A stretch of DNA of 64,000 nt. Origin: Rhodovulum bhavnagarense. Lineage in GTDB: Bacteria; Pseudomonadota; Alphaproteobacteria; Rhodobacterales; Rhodobacteraceae. Positions 55,452 to 64,000 of the stretch are shown one piece after another. Position numbers and translations under genes: made by a program. Numbering within the stretch: the first letter of the stretch is position 1; every line of letters starts with the position of its first letter. The stretch is from the NCBI RefSeq assembly GCF_004343505.1, contig NZ_SLXU01000015.1, forward strand, positions 1 to 64,000, in the 5' to 3' direction. The notes under the pieces are model-generated. The model was not told where the DNA came from, did no database searches, and saw nothing but the letters and a program-made list of their open reading frames with translations.

Positions 55452-56416
55452 TGGATCTGGCGACGCTTCTGCAAGTGCTCGACTCCACCGTGCGGCTGGC
55501 CACGCCGCTGCTGCTGGCCTGTCTGGCCGGGCTTTATTCCGAACGCGCGGGCATCTTCGATATCGGGCTGGAGGGCAAGATGCTGGCCGCGGCCTTCCTG
55601 TCTGCGGCGGTGGCGGCGGTCACCGGATCGGTCTGGCTGGGGCTGGGGGCAGGCATCCTTGCTGCGCTGCTGATGGCGCTGATCCACGGGCTGGCCTCGA
55701 TCACCTTCCGGGGCAACCAGCTGATTTCCGGCGTGGCGATCAACTTCCTGGCCGCCGGCCTGACCGTGGTCATCGCGCAGGACTGGTTCCAGCAGGGCGG
55801 GCGCACCCCCTCGCTGATGGGCGGTGCGCGGTTCGAGGCGATCACCCTGCCCCTGGCCGAGACCCTGCGCGCGGTGCCGGTTTTCGGGCCGATCTATCAC
55901 GACCTGATCTCGGGCCACACGATCCCGGTCTATTTCGCCTTCGCGATGGTGCCGGTGACCTGGTGGGTTCTGTTCCGCACCCGTTTCGGCCTGCGCCTGC
56001 GCGCAGTCGGCGAAAGCCCCGAGGCGCTGGATACCGCGGGTGTTTCGGTGATCCGCACCCGCTATGCGGCCGTTCTGATCTGCGGGGTCTTGTGCGGGAT
56101 CGCCGGGGCGTATCTGGCCACGGCGCTGCAGGCGGGCTTTTCCAAGGACATGACGGCGGGGCGCGGCTATATCGCGCTGGCCGCGCTGATCTTTGCCAAG
56201 TGGCGGCCGTGGCATGCGTTGATGGCGACCATGCTGTTCGGGCTCTTGCAGGCGGTGGCGCTGCGCTATCAGAGCCTCGAATTGGGCCGCGTGACGGTTC
56301 CGGTTCAGGCAATGGACGCCCTACCCTATATCCTGACCGTGGTGATCCTGGCGGGATTCGTCGGACGCGCCATCCCTCCCCGTGCGGGCGGCGAGCCCTA
56401 TGTCAAGGAAAGATAG
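55451..56416 (+). CDS. BMP-type ABC importer 2, permease 2
   Basis: 321 residues. ACLAGLYSERAGIFDIGLEGKMLAAAFLSAAVA is the family's N-terminal loop; RAVGESPEALDTAGVSVIRTRYAAVLICGVLCGIAGAYLA is the EAA-like region. Last gene of importer 2. A + strand spacer of about 50 bp separates it from the TauE gene. Confidence 0.92.
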   Translation: MDLATLLQVLDSTVRLATPLLLACLAGLYSERAGIFDIGLEGKMLAAAFLSAAVAAVTGSVWLGLGAGILAALLMALIHGLASITFRGNQLISGVAINFLAAGLTVVIAQDWFQQGGRTPSLMGGARFEAITLPLAETLRAVPVFGPIYHDLISGHTIPVYFAFAMVPVTWWVLFRTRFGLRLRAVGESPEALDTAGVSVIRTRYAAVLICGVLCGIAGAYLATALQAGFSKDMTAGRGYIALAALIFAKWRPWHALMATMLFGLLQAVALRYQSLELGRVTVPVQAMDALPYILTVVILAGFVGRAIPPRAGGEPYVKER

Positions 56417-56465
56417 ATCACCGGGATGCTTGCCAGAAGGGGGGCAGCTCGCCTAGGGACCGGAC

Positions 56466-57380
56466 ATGCACATCTACCTGCCCATCGCCGAGGTTTCCGT
56501 GAATGCCTTCCTGCTGCTGGGGCTGGGTGGGCTGGTCGGTATCCTTTCGGGGATGTTCGGCGTGGGGGGCGGGTTCCTGCTGACGCCGCTACTGTTCTTC
56601 ATCGGCATTCCGCCAGCGGTGGCGGTGGCCACGCAGGCCAACCAGATCGTGGCCTCGTCAGTCTCGGGCGTTTTGGCCCATCTCAGACGCAAGACTGTCG
56701 ATTTCAAGATGGGCGGCGTGCTGTTGGCCGGAGGGCTGGCAGGTTCGGTAGGCGGTGTGGCGGTATTCAACGCCCTGCGCGAGATCGGGCAGGTCGACCT
56801 GATGGTTACCCTGTGCTACGTCGTGTTCCTTGGCATCATCGGCGCGCTGATGTTCGTCGAAAGCCTGCGCGCCATCCACCGCGCGCATCGCGGCGGCAGC
56901 ACTGTCCCCAAGCGGCGGCAAAGGGGCTGGATCGACGCACTACCCTTGAAGATGAAGTTCCGCGCCTCGGGCCTTTACCTCTCGGTGATCCCGCCCCTGC
57001 TTGTGGGTGCGGCCGTGGGTGTGCTGGCGGCGATCATGGGTGTGGGGGGCGGGTTCATCATGCTGCCCGCGATGATCTATATCCTGGGGATGCCGACCAA
57101 GGTGGTTGTGGGCACATCCCTTTTCCAGATCACCTTCGTCACGGCCTTTACCACCCTTCTGCATGCCGTCACCAACCAGACGGTCGACATGGTTCTGGCG
57201 CTGGTACTGCTGATCGGGGGCGTTCTGGGCGCGCAGATCGGCACCGGGCTGGGGCATCGGATGAAGGCAGAGCAGTTGCGCATCCTTCTCGCGATCCTCG
57301 TGCTGCTGGTCTGTGGCAAGCTGGCGCTCGACCTGTTGCTGCAACCGCGCGAACTGTTCACCTTGGGCGGAGGGCGATGA
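56466..57380 (+). CDS. TauE/SafE family sulfite/anion exporter
   Basis: 304 residues, about 8 membrane segments in two halves, each beginning with the family's GVGGGF turn: LSGMFGVGGGFLLTPLLFFIGIP and AAIMGVGGGFIMLPAMIYILGMP. Family members move sulfite, sulfoacetate or related organosulfonates. ATGA overlap with the TIGR02186 gene, so the two products act together. Confidence 0.9.
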   Translation: MHIYLPIAEVSVNAFLLLGLGGLVGILSGMFGVGGGFLLTPLLFFIGIPPAVAVATQANQIVASSVSGVLAHLRRKTVDFKMGGVLLAGGLAGSVGGVAVFNALREIGQVDLMVTLCYVVFLGIIGALMFVESLRAIHRAHRGGSTVPKRRQRGWIDALPLKMKFRASGLYLSVIPPLLVGAAVGVLAAIMGVGGGFIMLPAMIYILGMPTKVVVGTSLFQITFVTAFTTLLHAVTNQTVDMVLALVLLIGGVLGAQIGTGLGHRMKAEQLRILLAILVLLVCGKLALDLLLQPRELFTLGGGR

Positions 57381-58138
57381 TGCTGTGGCGCGCGCTCCTG
57401 TTGTGCCTTGCCCTCGCCATGCCCGCGCGGGCAGAGCAAGTCGTTGCCGGGCTCAGCCAGGCCCGCGTCTCGATCACGACGAATTTCGCGGGCTCCGAGA
57501 TCCTTATCTTCGGTGCAGTCAAACGGACAGCGCCACTTCCTGCCGAGGGCGGACTGAACGTGGTTGTCACGGTGGCGGGCCCGTCTGTCCCGGTGACCGT
57601 CTGGCGCAAGGCGCGACGGCTGGGCATCTGGGTGAATTCCGAGGCGGTAACCATCGATGCCGCCCCCAGCTTTTACGCGGTGGCCACCACCGCGCCACTG
57701 ACGCAGGCACTGTCCGATACCGAGGATCTGCGCCACAAGGTGTCCATACCTCGCGCGATCCGCGCGGTGGGCACGGCCGACGAGGCCCCCGAGGCAGAGA
57801 CCTTTACCGAGGCGCTGGTTCGCATCCGGCAAAAGCAAGGTCTGTACCAGATTCTGCCCGGCGCGGTGTCTTTGACCGAGCAGACACTCTTTCGCACCTC
57901 TATCGCGCTGCCGGCAAATCTGACAGAGGGCGATTACCGAACCCGTATCTTCCTGACCCGCGAAGGCGCGGTGATCGACGCTTACGAGACCACCATAGGC
58001 GTGCGCAAGGTCGGCCTGGAACGATGGGTGTTCAACCTTGCCCATGACAACCCCGTGGCCTACGGGCTATTGGCACTGGCCATCGCGGTCGGGGCGGGCT
58101 GGGGCGCGTCCACGGTATTCCGAATGCTCAGGGGCTGA
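57377..58138 (+). CDS. TIGR02186 family membrane-anchored periplasmic protein
   Basis: 253 residues. Signal peptide MLWRALLLCLALAMPARAE, a periplasmic part with QARVSITTNFAGSEILIFGAV and TVAGPSVPVTVWRKARRLGIWVNSE, and a C-terminal membrane anchor (PVAYGLLALAIAVGAGWGAST). Conserved next to TauE-type exporters; function unknown. Either ATG 57377 or 57380 can start it. Confidence 0.85.
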   Translation: MMLWRALLLCLALAMPARAEQVVAGLSQARVSITTNFAGSEILIFGAVKRTAPLPAEGGLNVVVTVAGPSVPVTVWRKARRLGIWVNSEAVTIDAAPSFYAVATTAPLTQALSDTEDLRHKVSIPRAIRAVGTADEAPEAETFTEALVRIRQKQGLYQILPGAVSLTEQTLFRTSIALPANLTEGDYRTRIFLTREGAVIDAYETTIGVRKVGLERWVFNLAHDNPVAYGLLALAIAVGAGWGASTVFRMLRG

Positions 58139-58239
58139 GTGGAAGGGCCCGCCTGTCGCGACCGTTATCGGTGCGATGGCCAGGCCGGCAAAGCCCGTCG
58201 AAAACAAGCGCGCCCATGCCCCGTGTCACGGGCTGACAG

Positions 58240-58710
58240 TCACTTGACATCGCCGACCAGATGCGGCGGACCGAACCGTTCGACCAGCCGCCCGACGATC
58301 TGATCACGGGTCTGGCGATAGGCGGACAGCTTGTCCGCGCGCGTCTCGCCCAGACCGGTCGGGTCCAGAACGGGCCAGTATTCCACGTCGAGGTGGTAAT
58401 AGCGTGTCAACTCTTGCGCGCGACGCAGGCTGGCGGGGGACATGGCGATGATCAGATCGAACCCCGACAGGTCGTCCCCCCATTCCTCCATCTCGTCAAA
58501 GGATCGCGCGCGGTGACGTTCGATCTCTACCCCGATCTCGCCACAGACGGCGATGGAAAATCCGTCAATCTCTCGGTCGCCATGAACCCCGACAGATTGC
58601 ACGAAAATATCCTGGCCATAGAACTTTTTCATGATGCCCTCGGCCATCGGAGAACGCACCGAGTTGTGATCGCAGCAGAACAGAACCGACGAAGGGAGCG
58701 GCCCGGCCAA
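58240..58710 (-). CDS. Low-molecular-weight phosphatase (LMW-PTP/ArsC-like)
   Basis: 156 residues from a TTG at 58710, which follows GGGGGC and gives the usual N terminus LAGPLPSSVLFCC. Active-site loop CCDHNSVRS (C-x5-R) and acid loop VLDPTGLGE. Dephosphorylates a protein tyrosine or acts as arsenate reductase; not decidable. Last gene of the murA–hisD run, 1 nt after UPF0262. Confidence 0.85.
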   Translation of the reverse strand: MAGPLPSSVLFCCDHNSVRSPMAEGIMKKFYGQDIFVQSVGVHGDREIDGFSIAVCGEIGVEIERHRARSFDEMEEWGDDLSGFDLIIAMSPASLRRAQELTRYYHLDVEYWPVLDPTGLGETRADKLSAYRQTRDQIVGRLVERFGPPHLVGDVK

Positions 58711-58711
58711 T

Positions 58712-59197
58712 TCAGCCCCCGAAATGCAGGACGCAAACCAGGGTGAACAGCCGACGCGCAGTGTCGATGTCAAGCTCGGCCTTTCCTTCCAGGCGTTCCT
58801 GCAACAACCGCGCGCCCTCGTTATGAATACCGCGCCGCGCCATGTCGATGGCCTCGATCTGGCTGGGCGGCAGGCGTTTGACGGCGTCGAAATAGCTTTC
58901 GCAGATCTGCCAGTAATCCTTGACCGCCTGGCGGAAGGGCGACAGCGACAGGTGGAACTCTGCCGCCGCCTCGCCCGACTCGGTGCGCACGTCAAAGACC
59001 AGCCGGCGCTCGCGGATCGATAGCGTCAGGCGATACGGACCCGCCGGAACCGGCCTGTCAACGCGCCCCGGCAGGGCAAAGGAATTGTCTTCCATAAGGT
59101 CGAAAAGCGCGACCTTGCGCTCTTGCTCGATCTCGGGGGTCGGTGGGGGCAGGTTGGAATCGTCCAGTTCCACATGGCACAGGCGTGCGGTGCTCAT
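58712..59197 (-). CDS. UPF0262 family protein
   Basis: 161 residues. Family signs are EQERKVALFDLMEDNSFALPG, GPYRLTLSIRERRLVFDVRTESG, and SPFRQAVKDYWQICESYFDAVKRLPPSQIEAIDMARRGIHNEGA. Function unknown, soluble. 3-nt gap after hisD; together with hisD and the LMW phosphatase it forms a linkage typical of the order. Confidence 0.9.
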   Translation of the reverse strand: MSTARLCHVELDDSNLPPPTPEIEQERKVALFDLMEDNSFALPGRVDRPVPAGPYRLTLSIRERRLVFDVRTESGEAAAEFHLSLSPFRQAVKDYWQICESYFDAVKRLPPSQIEAIDMARRGIHNEGARLLQERLEGKAELDIDTARRLFTLVCVLHFGG

Positions 59198-59200
59198 CGT

Positions 59201-60505
59201 TCAGCCCTCGTTCAGCTTGTCGAGCCTCAGGCGCACGGACAGGCCGTGGGCCTCCAGGCTTTCGGACCTGGCCAACGTTTCAGCCGCCGGGCCGATGGCG
59301 CGCAACGCGCCGGGGGTCATGCGCGCCAGTGTCGTGCGCTTGAGAAAATCGAGCACGCTAAGCCCGGACGAAAAGCGCGCAGAGCGTGCCGTAGGCAGAA
59401 CGTGGTTCGGCCCGCCGACATAATCGCCGATCGCCTCTGGCGTCCATTGACCCAGAAAGATTGCACCGGCATGGGTGATCCGCGCAGCCAGAGCATCGGC
59501 ATCGGCCACGCAAAGTTCAAGGTGTTCGGGGGCGATGCGGTTCGACAGTTCTGCCGCCTCGTCGAGGTCGCGCACCGTGATGATCGCCCCGAAATCGCGC
59601 CAACTTGCCCCCGCGATGACGCGGCGTTCCAGCGTTTGCAGCCGCTTTTCCACCGCTGCCGCGACGGATTGCCCAAAGGCGGCATCGTCGGTGATCAGGA
59701 TCGACTGGGCGCTTTCGTCATGTTCTGCCTGGGACAGCAGGTCCACCGCCACCCAGTCGGGATCGTTATCGCGGTCCGCGATCACCAGGATCTCTGAGGG
59801 GCCGGCGATCATGTCGATACCCACCTTGCCAAAGACCCGCCGCTTGGCGGCCGCCACAAAGGCATTTCCGGGGCCGGTGATCTTGTCCACCGGCCGGATC
59901 GTTTCGGTGCCATGGGCCAGCGCCGCGATCGCCTGTGCCCCGCCAATGCGGTAAACGGTGTCCACCCCCGACAGTTTCGCCGCCAGCAGAACCAACGGGT
60001 TCGACTTGCCCTCCGGGGTGGGCGCGCAGATCACAAGGCGCTCGACCCCGGCCACCTGGGCGGGGATCGCGTTCATCAGAACCGAAGAAGGATAAGAGGC
60101 AAGGCCACCGGGCACGTAAAGCCCCGCCGCCGAAACCGGCGTCCAGCGCCAGCCCAGCGTCACGCCATCGGGATCGGTCCAGCGCGCATCCTCTGGGCGC
60201 TGGCGGACATGGTAGGCACGGATACGTTCGGCGGCCTGTTCCAGTGCATCACGTTCAGCCGCCGGAACCCTGGCACATTCGGCCTCGATCTCGTCGGGGC
60301 TGAATGCCAGCGTTTCGGGCGTCAGCGACAGGCGATCGAATTTCTCGGTCAACTCGATCACGGCCGCATCGCCGCGCGCGCGCACATCTGCGATGATCGC
60401 GGCCACGGTGTCGTCCACGTCGGGGCTATCTTCGCGCTTTGCAGTCAAAAGCGCGTCGAACGCGGCCTCGAAATCGGCGGCGGTGCTGTCCAGGAATACC
60501 GGCAT
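59201..60505 (-). CDS. hisD: Histidinol dehydrogenase
   Basis: 434 residues. Final two oxidations of histidine synthesis, zinc-dependent. YVPGGLASYPSSVLMNAIPAQVAGV, PGNAFVAAAKRRVFGKVGIDMIAGPSEILVIAD and SQAEHDESAQSILIT include the metal and catalytic residues (His in AEHDE and later NRIAPEHLEL). Separated from hisS-hisZ-hisG by over 50 kb here, so the his genes are scattered. Confidence 0.97.
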   Translation of the reverse strand: MPVFLDSTAADFEAAFDALLTAKREDSPDVDDTVAAIIADVRARGDAAVIELTEKFDRLSLTPETLAFSPDEIEAECARVPAAERDALEQAAERIRAYHVRQRPEDARWTDPDGVTLGWRWTPVSAAGLYVPGGLASYPSSVLMNAIPAQVAGVERLVICAPTPEGKSNPLVLLAAKLSGVDTVYRIGGAQAIAALAHGTETIRPVDKITGPGNAFVAAAKRRVFGKVGIDMIAGPSEILVIADRDNDPDWVAVDLLSQAEHDESAQSILITDDAAFGQSVAAAVEKRLQTLERRVIAGASWRDFGAIITVRDLDEAAELSNRIAPEHLELCVADADALAARITHAGAIFLGQWTPEAIGDYVGGPNHVLPTARSARFSSGLSVLDFLKRTTLARMTPGALRAIGPAAETLARSESLEAHGLSVRLRLDKLNEG

Positions 60506-60582
60506 ATTTGCTCCTCAGAGGCTTTCCGCGCCTTGTCTAACGGCAATATGGCGCCGGGTGAACACCCCAAAGCAACGACCCC

Positions 60583-61056
60583 TCAGGGGTGGCGAGGCAC
60601 CTTGCCCGAGGGGGCGGCATAAGGGCGGGTGACGTCGTGCAGGCCGATCTCAAGGCATTCGACATCAAAGGCCAGCGCACCGTCGCCGGCAAGGGTCACA
60701 ACGACCCGGCCGCTGCCCTCGGCGCCCGGTTCGAACGCAACCGACAACACTGACAGGACCTGGTCGGCATCGTCGCGGTCAAAGCCCTGGCTTGCCACCT
60801 TTTGCACATCCTCAACCGTCAGCACCGAACGCACGCGCTCATAAGGGCGGCCCAATCTCTCGGCCGCAGGGCAGTCTTCCCAGCGGAAACGGTTCAGCAG
60901 GAGGGCAAAGCGTCGCCGTCCCCTGTCCCAGCGCATGTCGGATGCCGACAGAACAGCATCTTGCACCAGCGCCGACAGAACCTGCAAATCCTCCTGGGTG
61001 ACCGCCATCAGGCGCAGCGGCCGCTCTGCCCCATCCTCGAACCGTGCGTCGCTCAT
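60583..61056 (-). CDS. DUF2948 family protein
   Basis: 157 residues. [44 protein letters not shown] and [42 protein letters not shown] are the conserved parts. Function unknown. ATGA overlap with murA. A 77-nt gap separates it from hisD. Confidence 0.9.
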   Translation of the reverse strand: MSDARFEDGAERPLRLMAVTQEDLQVLSALVQDAVLSASDMRWDRGRRRFALLLNRFRWEDCPAAERLGRPYERVRSVLTVEDVQKVASQGFDRDDADQVLSVLSVAFEPGAEGSGRVVVTLAGDGALAFDVECLEIGLHDVTRPYAAPSGKVPRHP

Positions 61057-62321
61057 AGTCCGCTGACCCGTTCGATATCGGCCCCGCAGGCGCCGAGTTT
61101 CTGTTCGACCTTCTCGTAACCCCGGTCAAGGTGATAGACGCGGCTGACGATCGTCTCGCCCTCGGCGGCCAGCGCCGCCAGAATCAGAGAAACCGAGGCG
61201 CGCAGATCGGTCGCCATGACCGGTGCCCCTTTCAATCGCGAAACCCCGGTCACCTTGGCCGTGCCGCCCGACACATCTATCCGGGCCCCCATCCGCACCA
61301 GTTCCGGCGCGTGCATGAACCGGTTTTCGAAAATCGTCTCTTCCAGAACACTGACCCCGTCGGCCGTGCATAACAGCGCCATGACCTGTGCCTGCAAATC
61401 GGTGGGAAAGCCTGGAAAGGGGGCGGTGGCGACATCCACCGCGTTCACCCGGCCATTGCGGCGCGCGACCTTGAGCCCCTTTTCGGTTTCCTCAACGGAA
61501 ATGCCGGCCGCGTCCAGCTTTTCGGCAAAGGCTGCGACCAGATCCAGCGAACCGCCAAGGCAGGTCACCTCGCCCCCGGTGATCGCGGGCGCCAGCATGT
61601 AGGTCCCCAGTTCGATCCGGTCGGGCACAACGCGGTGCGTCGCCCCGCCCAAGGCCGTCACCCCCTCTATGGTGATCGTGTCGGTTCCCTCGCCCTCGAT
61701 CTGGGCCCCCATGGCCCGCAGACAGCGCGCAAGATCGACGATCTCGGGTTCGCGCGCGGCGTTTTTGAGAACGGTCGTGCCCTTGGCCAGCGTGGCCGCC
61801 ATCAACGCGTTCTCGGTCGCACCGACCGAGACCAGCGGAAAGTCGACCACCGCCCCTTTCAGACCGCCGGGCGCGCGGGCATGCACATAGCCATCGCGCA
61901 GGTCAAGTTCAGCCCCCATCGCCTCGAGCGCCCTGAGATGCAGATCGACCGGGCGCGCACCAATCGCGCATCCGCCGGGCAGGGACACCTCGGCCATGCC
62001 GTGACGCGCCAGAAGCGGGCCGAGCACCAGGATCGATGCTCGCATCTTGCGCACGATCTCGTAATCGGCCCGATGACCGCCCAGGTCATGCGACGACAAG
62101 GCCAGAACCTTGCCCCGGTGCAGCCCCGAAACCTCGGCCCCCAGCGATTGCAACAGCGCCGTCATCGTGCGGATATCCGACAGGCGCGGCGCGTTGGTCA
62201 GTGTCAGCGGCTGATCGGTCAACAATGTCGCGGGCATCAGCGCCAAGCAGGCATTCTTGGCCCCCGCGATGGGTATCTCGCCGTGCAGCGGCCGCCCGCC
62301 CGTGATCCTGATCTGGTCCAT
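61053..62321 (-). CDS. murA: UDP-N-acetylglucosamine 1-carboxyvinyltransferase
   Basis: 422 residues. First committed step of peptidoglycan synthesis. The catalytic Cys is in [17 protein letters not shown]; also [18 protein letters not shown] near the N terminus and [21 protein letters not shown] near the end. The ATG at 62321 overlaps the stop of the small upstream gene (TGATG); a GTG directly before it (62324) is also in frame. Confidence 0.97.
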   Translation of the reverse strand: MDQIRITGGRPLHGEIPIAGAKNACLALMPATLLTDQPLTLTNAPRLSDIRTMTALLQSLGAEVSGLHRGKVLALSSHDLGGHRADYEIVRKMRASILVLGPLLARHGMAEVSLPGGCAIGARPVDLHLRALEAMGAELDLRDGYVHARAPGGLKGAVVDFPLVSVGATENALMAATLAKGTTVLKNAAREPEIVDLARCLRAMGAQIEGEGTDTITIEGVTALGGATHRVVPDRIELGTYMLAPAITGGEVTCLGGSLDLVAAFAEKLDAAGISVEETEKGLKVARRNGRVNAVDVATAPFPGFPTDLQAQVMALLCTADGVSVLEETIFENRFMHAPELVRMGARIDVSGGTAKVTGVSRLKGAPVMATDLRASVSLILAALAAEGETIVSRVYHLDRGYEKVEQKLGACGADIERVSGL

Positions 62322-62470
62322 CACCCCTGCCCGTTCCGTTCATCCTGCCCCTTGCGCGCACGCGCCTGTGCCTTGCGCCGCGCGAGATTCGCCTTGAGCG
62401 CCTTCTTCAGCCGCTCTTCGCGCGCCTCCTGCGCCTTGCCGGTGCCTTTGCTGGGGGATTTCATTGTCAT
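62321..62470 (-). CDS. Small basic protein upstream of murA
   Basis: 49 residues (ATG at 62470, or second ATG at 62464). About a third Lys/Arg, with [20 protein letters not shown] and [15 protein letters not shown], so likely one long helix. Its stop overlaps the murA start (TGATG). The tight coupling and the clean length argue that it is real, but it has no recognised domain. Could bind nucleic acid or act as a leader for murA. Confidence 0.65.
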   Translation of the reverse strand: MTMKSPSKGTGKAQEAREERLKKALKANLARRKAQARARKGQDERNGQG

Positions 62471-62513
62471 GGACCTTCTCTAGCGCAGTGCGAAAAAACC
62501 GTCCAGATAGCGC

Positions 62514-62542
62514 TTGCGTCCCTCCCCGATAAGGTCTAATCA
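62514..62542 (+). promoter_or_regulatory. Promoter of tRNA-Thr
   Basis: TTGCGT (62514–62519), exactly 17 nt, then TAATCA (62537–62542). The -10 ends 11 nt before the tRNA 5' end. Confidence 0.6.
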
Positions 62543-62553
62543 GCGCTCCGCAA

Positions 62554-62628
62554 GCCGCAGTAGCTCAGTGGTAGAGCGCACCCTTGGTAAGGGTGAGGTC
62601 GGGAGTTCAATCCTCCCCTGCGGCACCA
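62554..62628 (+). tRNA. tRNA-Thr (anticodon GGT)
   Basis: Complete cloverleaf. Acceptor GCCGCAG pairs with CTGCGGC, D stem GCTC/GAGC, anticodon stem CACCC/GGGTG with loop TTGGTAA (anticodon GGT at 62586–62588), and T loop GTTCAAT. The CCA end is encoded (62626–62628). Reads ACC and ACU codons. Confidence 0.96.
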
Positions 62629-62825
62629 TCCCAACCGGCTTGTATACACCCGATTCGAGATTGCGGCGGTTTCTTTGGCGCATCTTTTTCCTTGGCGCGT
62701 CTTTCGTCAGTGGTGCGCGCCATGCGCCCGGCGGGCCCGACGCCGGGTTGATCCTGTCCCTTGCAATCCGACTGCCCCTTGCGCCGGACAGCGGCGCGGC
62801 CGCTAAGCCAGAGCGCAAATGGAAA

Positions 62826-62849
62826 CGCCCCGGCCGTGCGACCGGGGCG
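62826..62849 (-). terminator. Hairpin terminator after rpmD
   Basis: CGCCCCGG (62826–62833) pairs with CCGGGGCG (62842–62849), loop 8 nt. Read on the minus strand it follows the rpmD stop by about 40 nt and is trailed by TTTCC. It likely ends the ribosomal transcript. The 262 bp from 62629 to 62890 holds no gene. Confidence 0.6.
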
Positions 62850-62890
62850 CTCATGCGATGCCTGTCGGGCGGGACGGGCCCACCGCGCGC

Positions 62891-63079
62891 TCAGCCGCGC
62901 TCTTCGACGATCTCGACGAGATGCGGGATCTTGGCGACCATGCCGCGCACGCTGGGGGTATCTTCCAGTTCGCGCGTCTTGTGCATCTTGTTCAGACCCA
63001 GGCCGATCAGCGTCTGGCGCTGAACGGCGGGGCGGCGGATCGGAGAACCGATCTGCTTGACGACGATGGTTTTGGCCAT
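62891..63079 (-). CDS. rpmD: Ribosomal protein L30 (uL30)
   Basis: 62 residues. [35 protein letters not shown] is the full L30 core. ATG at 63079 with AAGGGAAC upstream. 11 nt after rpsE. The next gene in the usual spc order (rplO) does not follow. Confidence 0.96.
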   Translation of the reverse strand: MAKTIVVKQIGSPIRRPAVQRQTLIGLGLNKMHKTRELEDTPSVRGMVAKIPHLVEIVEERG

Positions 63080-63090
63080 GGTTCCCTTCC

Positions 63091-63654
63091 TCACGCTTCT
63101 ACCGCTTCGACGGCGGGCGCTTCATCCTTTTTCAGGATATCGGCAACCTTCTTGCCGCGGCGCTGCGCCACCTGGCGGGGCGAGCTTTCGCGGGCAAGAC
63201 CGTCGAGCGTGGCACGGATCATGTTATAGGGGTTCTGCGACCCGATGGATTTTGCCACAACGTCCTGGATGCCCAGCATCTCGAACACGGCGCGCATCGG
63301 GCCACCCGCGATGATGCCGGTACCCTGCGGGGCGGTGCGCATCACCACGCGGCCCGCACCATGACGGCCCTCGATATCATGGTGCAGGGTGCGACCCTCG
63401 CGCAGCGGAACGCGCATCAGATTGCGCTTGGCCTGCTCGGTGGCCTTGCGGATCGCCTCGGGCACCTCTTTCGCCTTGCCCTTGCCAAAGCCGACGCGGC
63501 CTTTCTGATCGCCCACGACCACAAGCGCCGCAAAGCCGAAGCGTTTACCGCCCTTCACCGTCTTGGACACGCGGTTGATCGCCACGAGACGATCGGCGAA
63601 TTCCGGGGTTTCGTCGCGATCGCGGCGGTCCCGGCGATTGTCTTCTCTTGCCAT
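63091..63654 (-). CDS. rpsE: Ribosomal protein S5 (uS5)
   Basis: 187 residues. [53 protein letters not shown] is the S5 domain; [40 protein letters not shown] follows. A charged Arg/Asp N terminus is normal for alphaproteobacteria. Confidence 0.98.
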   Translation of the reverse strand: MAREDNRRDRRDRDETPEFADRLVAINRVSKTVKGGKRFGFAALVVVGDQKGRVGFGKGKAKEVPEAIRKATEQAKRNLMRVPLREGRTLHHDIEGRHGAGRVVMRTAPQGTGIIAGGPMRAVFEMLGIQDVVAKSIGSQNPYNMIRATLDGLARESSPRQVAQRRGKKVADILKKDEAPAVEAVEA

Positions 63655-63665
63655 CTCTCGTCTCC

Positions 63666-64000
63666 TCAGAACTTCAGGCCGCCCTCACGGGCAGCATCGG
63701 CAAGCGCCTTGACCTTGCCATGATAGAGGAAACCGCCACGATCGAAGTAGCATTCCTCCACGCCCGCCTGTTTGGCGCGCTCGGCGATCGCCGCGCCCAC
63801 CTTGGCGGCGGCCTCGACATTGTTCTTGCCGACCACACCCAGCGCCTTTTCCAGCGAAGAGGCGGCGGCGAGCGTCTTGCCCTGAACATCGTCGATCAGC
63901 TGCACGCTGATGTTCTTGTTGCTGCGATGCACGCTCAGGCGCACGCGCCCTGCATTCATCTTGCGAAGCTTGTTCCGAACGCGCAGGCGGCGCTTGAGGA
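63666..64000 (-). CDS. rplR: Ribosomal protein L18 (uL18), 5' end beyond window
   Basis: At least 110 residues visible; the frame runs open to the right edge with [36 protein letters not shown], so the true start lies outside (family length about 119). [48 protein letters not shown] is the conserved C-terminal half. Confidence 0.97.
   Translation of the reverse strand, partial: LKRRLRVRNKLRKMNAGRVRLSVHRSNKNISVQLIDDVQGKTLAAASSLEKALGVVGKNNVEAAAKVGAAIAERAKQAGVEECYFDRGGFLYHGKVKALADAAREGGLKF

Overview
The window looks like a chromosomal segment of an alphaproteobacterium of the Rhodobacteraceae (Roseobacter/Rhodobacter group). The reasons are high GC with the matching codon bias, a B12-dependent ribonucleotide reductase, the short HisG + HisZ pair, an RpoH-type sigma factor with a TGATCC promoter, an Irr-like box, an FnrL-like box, DUF1489/DUF2948/UPF0262 genes, and a murA–DUF2948–hisD–UPF0262–LMW phosphatase run. 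Most of the window is dense housekeeping DNA with ATGA/GTGA stop–start overlaps. No rRNA, CRISPR array or prophage is seen. Mobile DNA is limited to decayed IS scraps at the left edge.

Layout. 1–550: IS remnants and a strong hairpin. 733–7273: nrdJ (-), a DUF1489 gene (+), the hisS-hisZ-hisG operon (-) and slyX (+). 7325–16022: a surface-polysaccharide region with an FkbM methyltransferase and a glycosyltransferase on +, then eight tightly packed - strand genes. These start with the CDP-sugar genes rfbF and rfbG and continue through a 3,5-epimerase, a zinc-motif C-methyltransferase, a reductase/epimerase, a second methyltransferase, a CmcI-like enzyme and a GT2. 16103–19606: dnaE (-). 19788–24582: first BMP-type (nucleoside-like) ABC importer. 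24681–32217: a DAO-type flavoenzyme, DUF938, an AhpD-like protein behind an FnrL-like box, a dimethylglycine-dehydrogenase-like flavoenzyme, a D-2-hydroxyacid dehydrogenase, an SH3 protein and a CDF metal transporter. 32291–36750: the - strand run rpoH, chaN-like, coaBC, dut, moeB-like.

37053–47023: comM, gshB, yraN, rsmI, an LpoA-like lipoprotein, glnD, murJ and a rhomboid-fold protein lacking catalytic residues. 47104–51659: trpS, a class IV aminotransferase, a universal stress protein, an NFU-type Fe-S protein behind an Irr-like operator, tsaB and rimI. 51789–56416: a second complete BMP-type importer with a different gene order. 56466–58138: TauE/SafE exporter plus TIGR02186 protein. 58240–62470: LMW phosphatase, UPF0262, hisD, DUF2948, murA and a 49-aa basic protein (-). 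62554–62628: tRNA-Thr(GGT). 62891–64000: rpmD, rpsE and rplR (-, running off the window).

Features that cut across genes are a dispersed intergenic repeat family (six sites, core GGGTATTT…CCAAGAAGAAG), three likely regulatory sites (RpoE-type promoter at rpoH, Irr-like box at the NFU gene, FnrL-like box at the AhpD-like gene), and the CDP-sugar cassette. The cassette's end product cannot be assigned from sequence alone and is the best candidate for undescribed chemistry.
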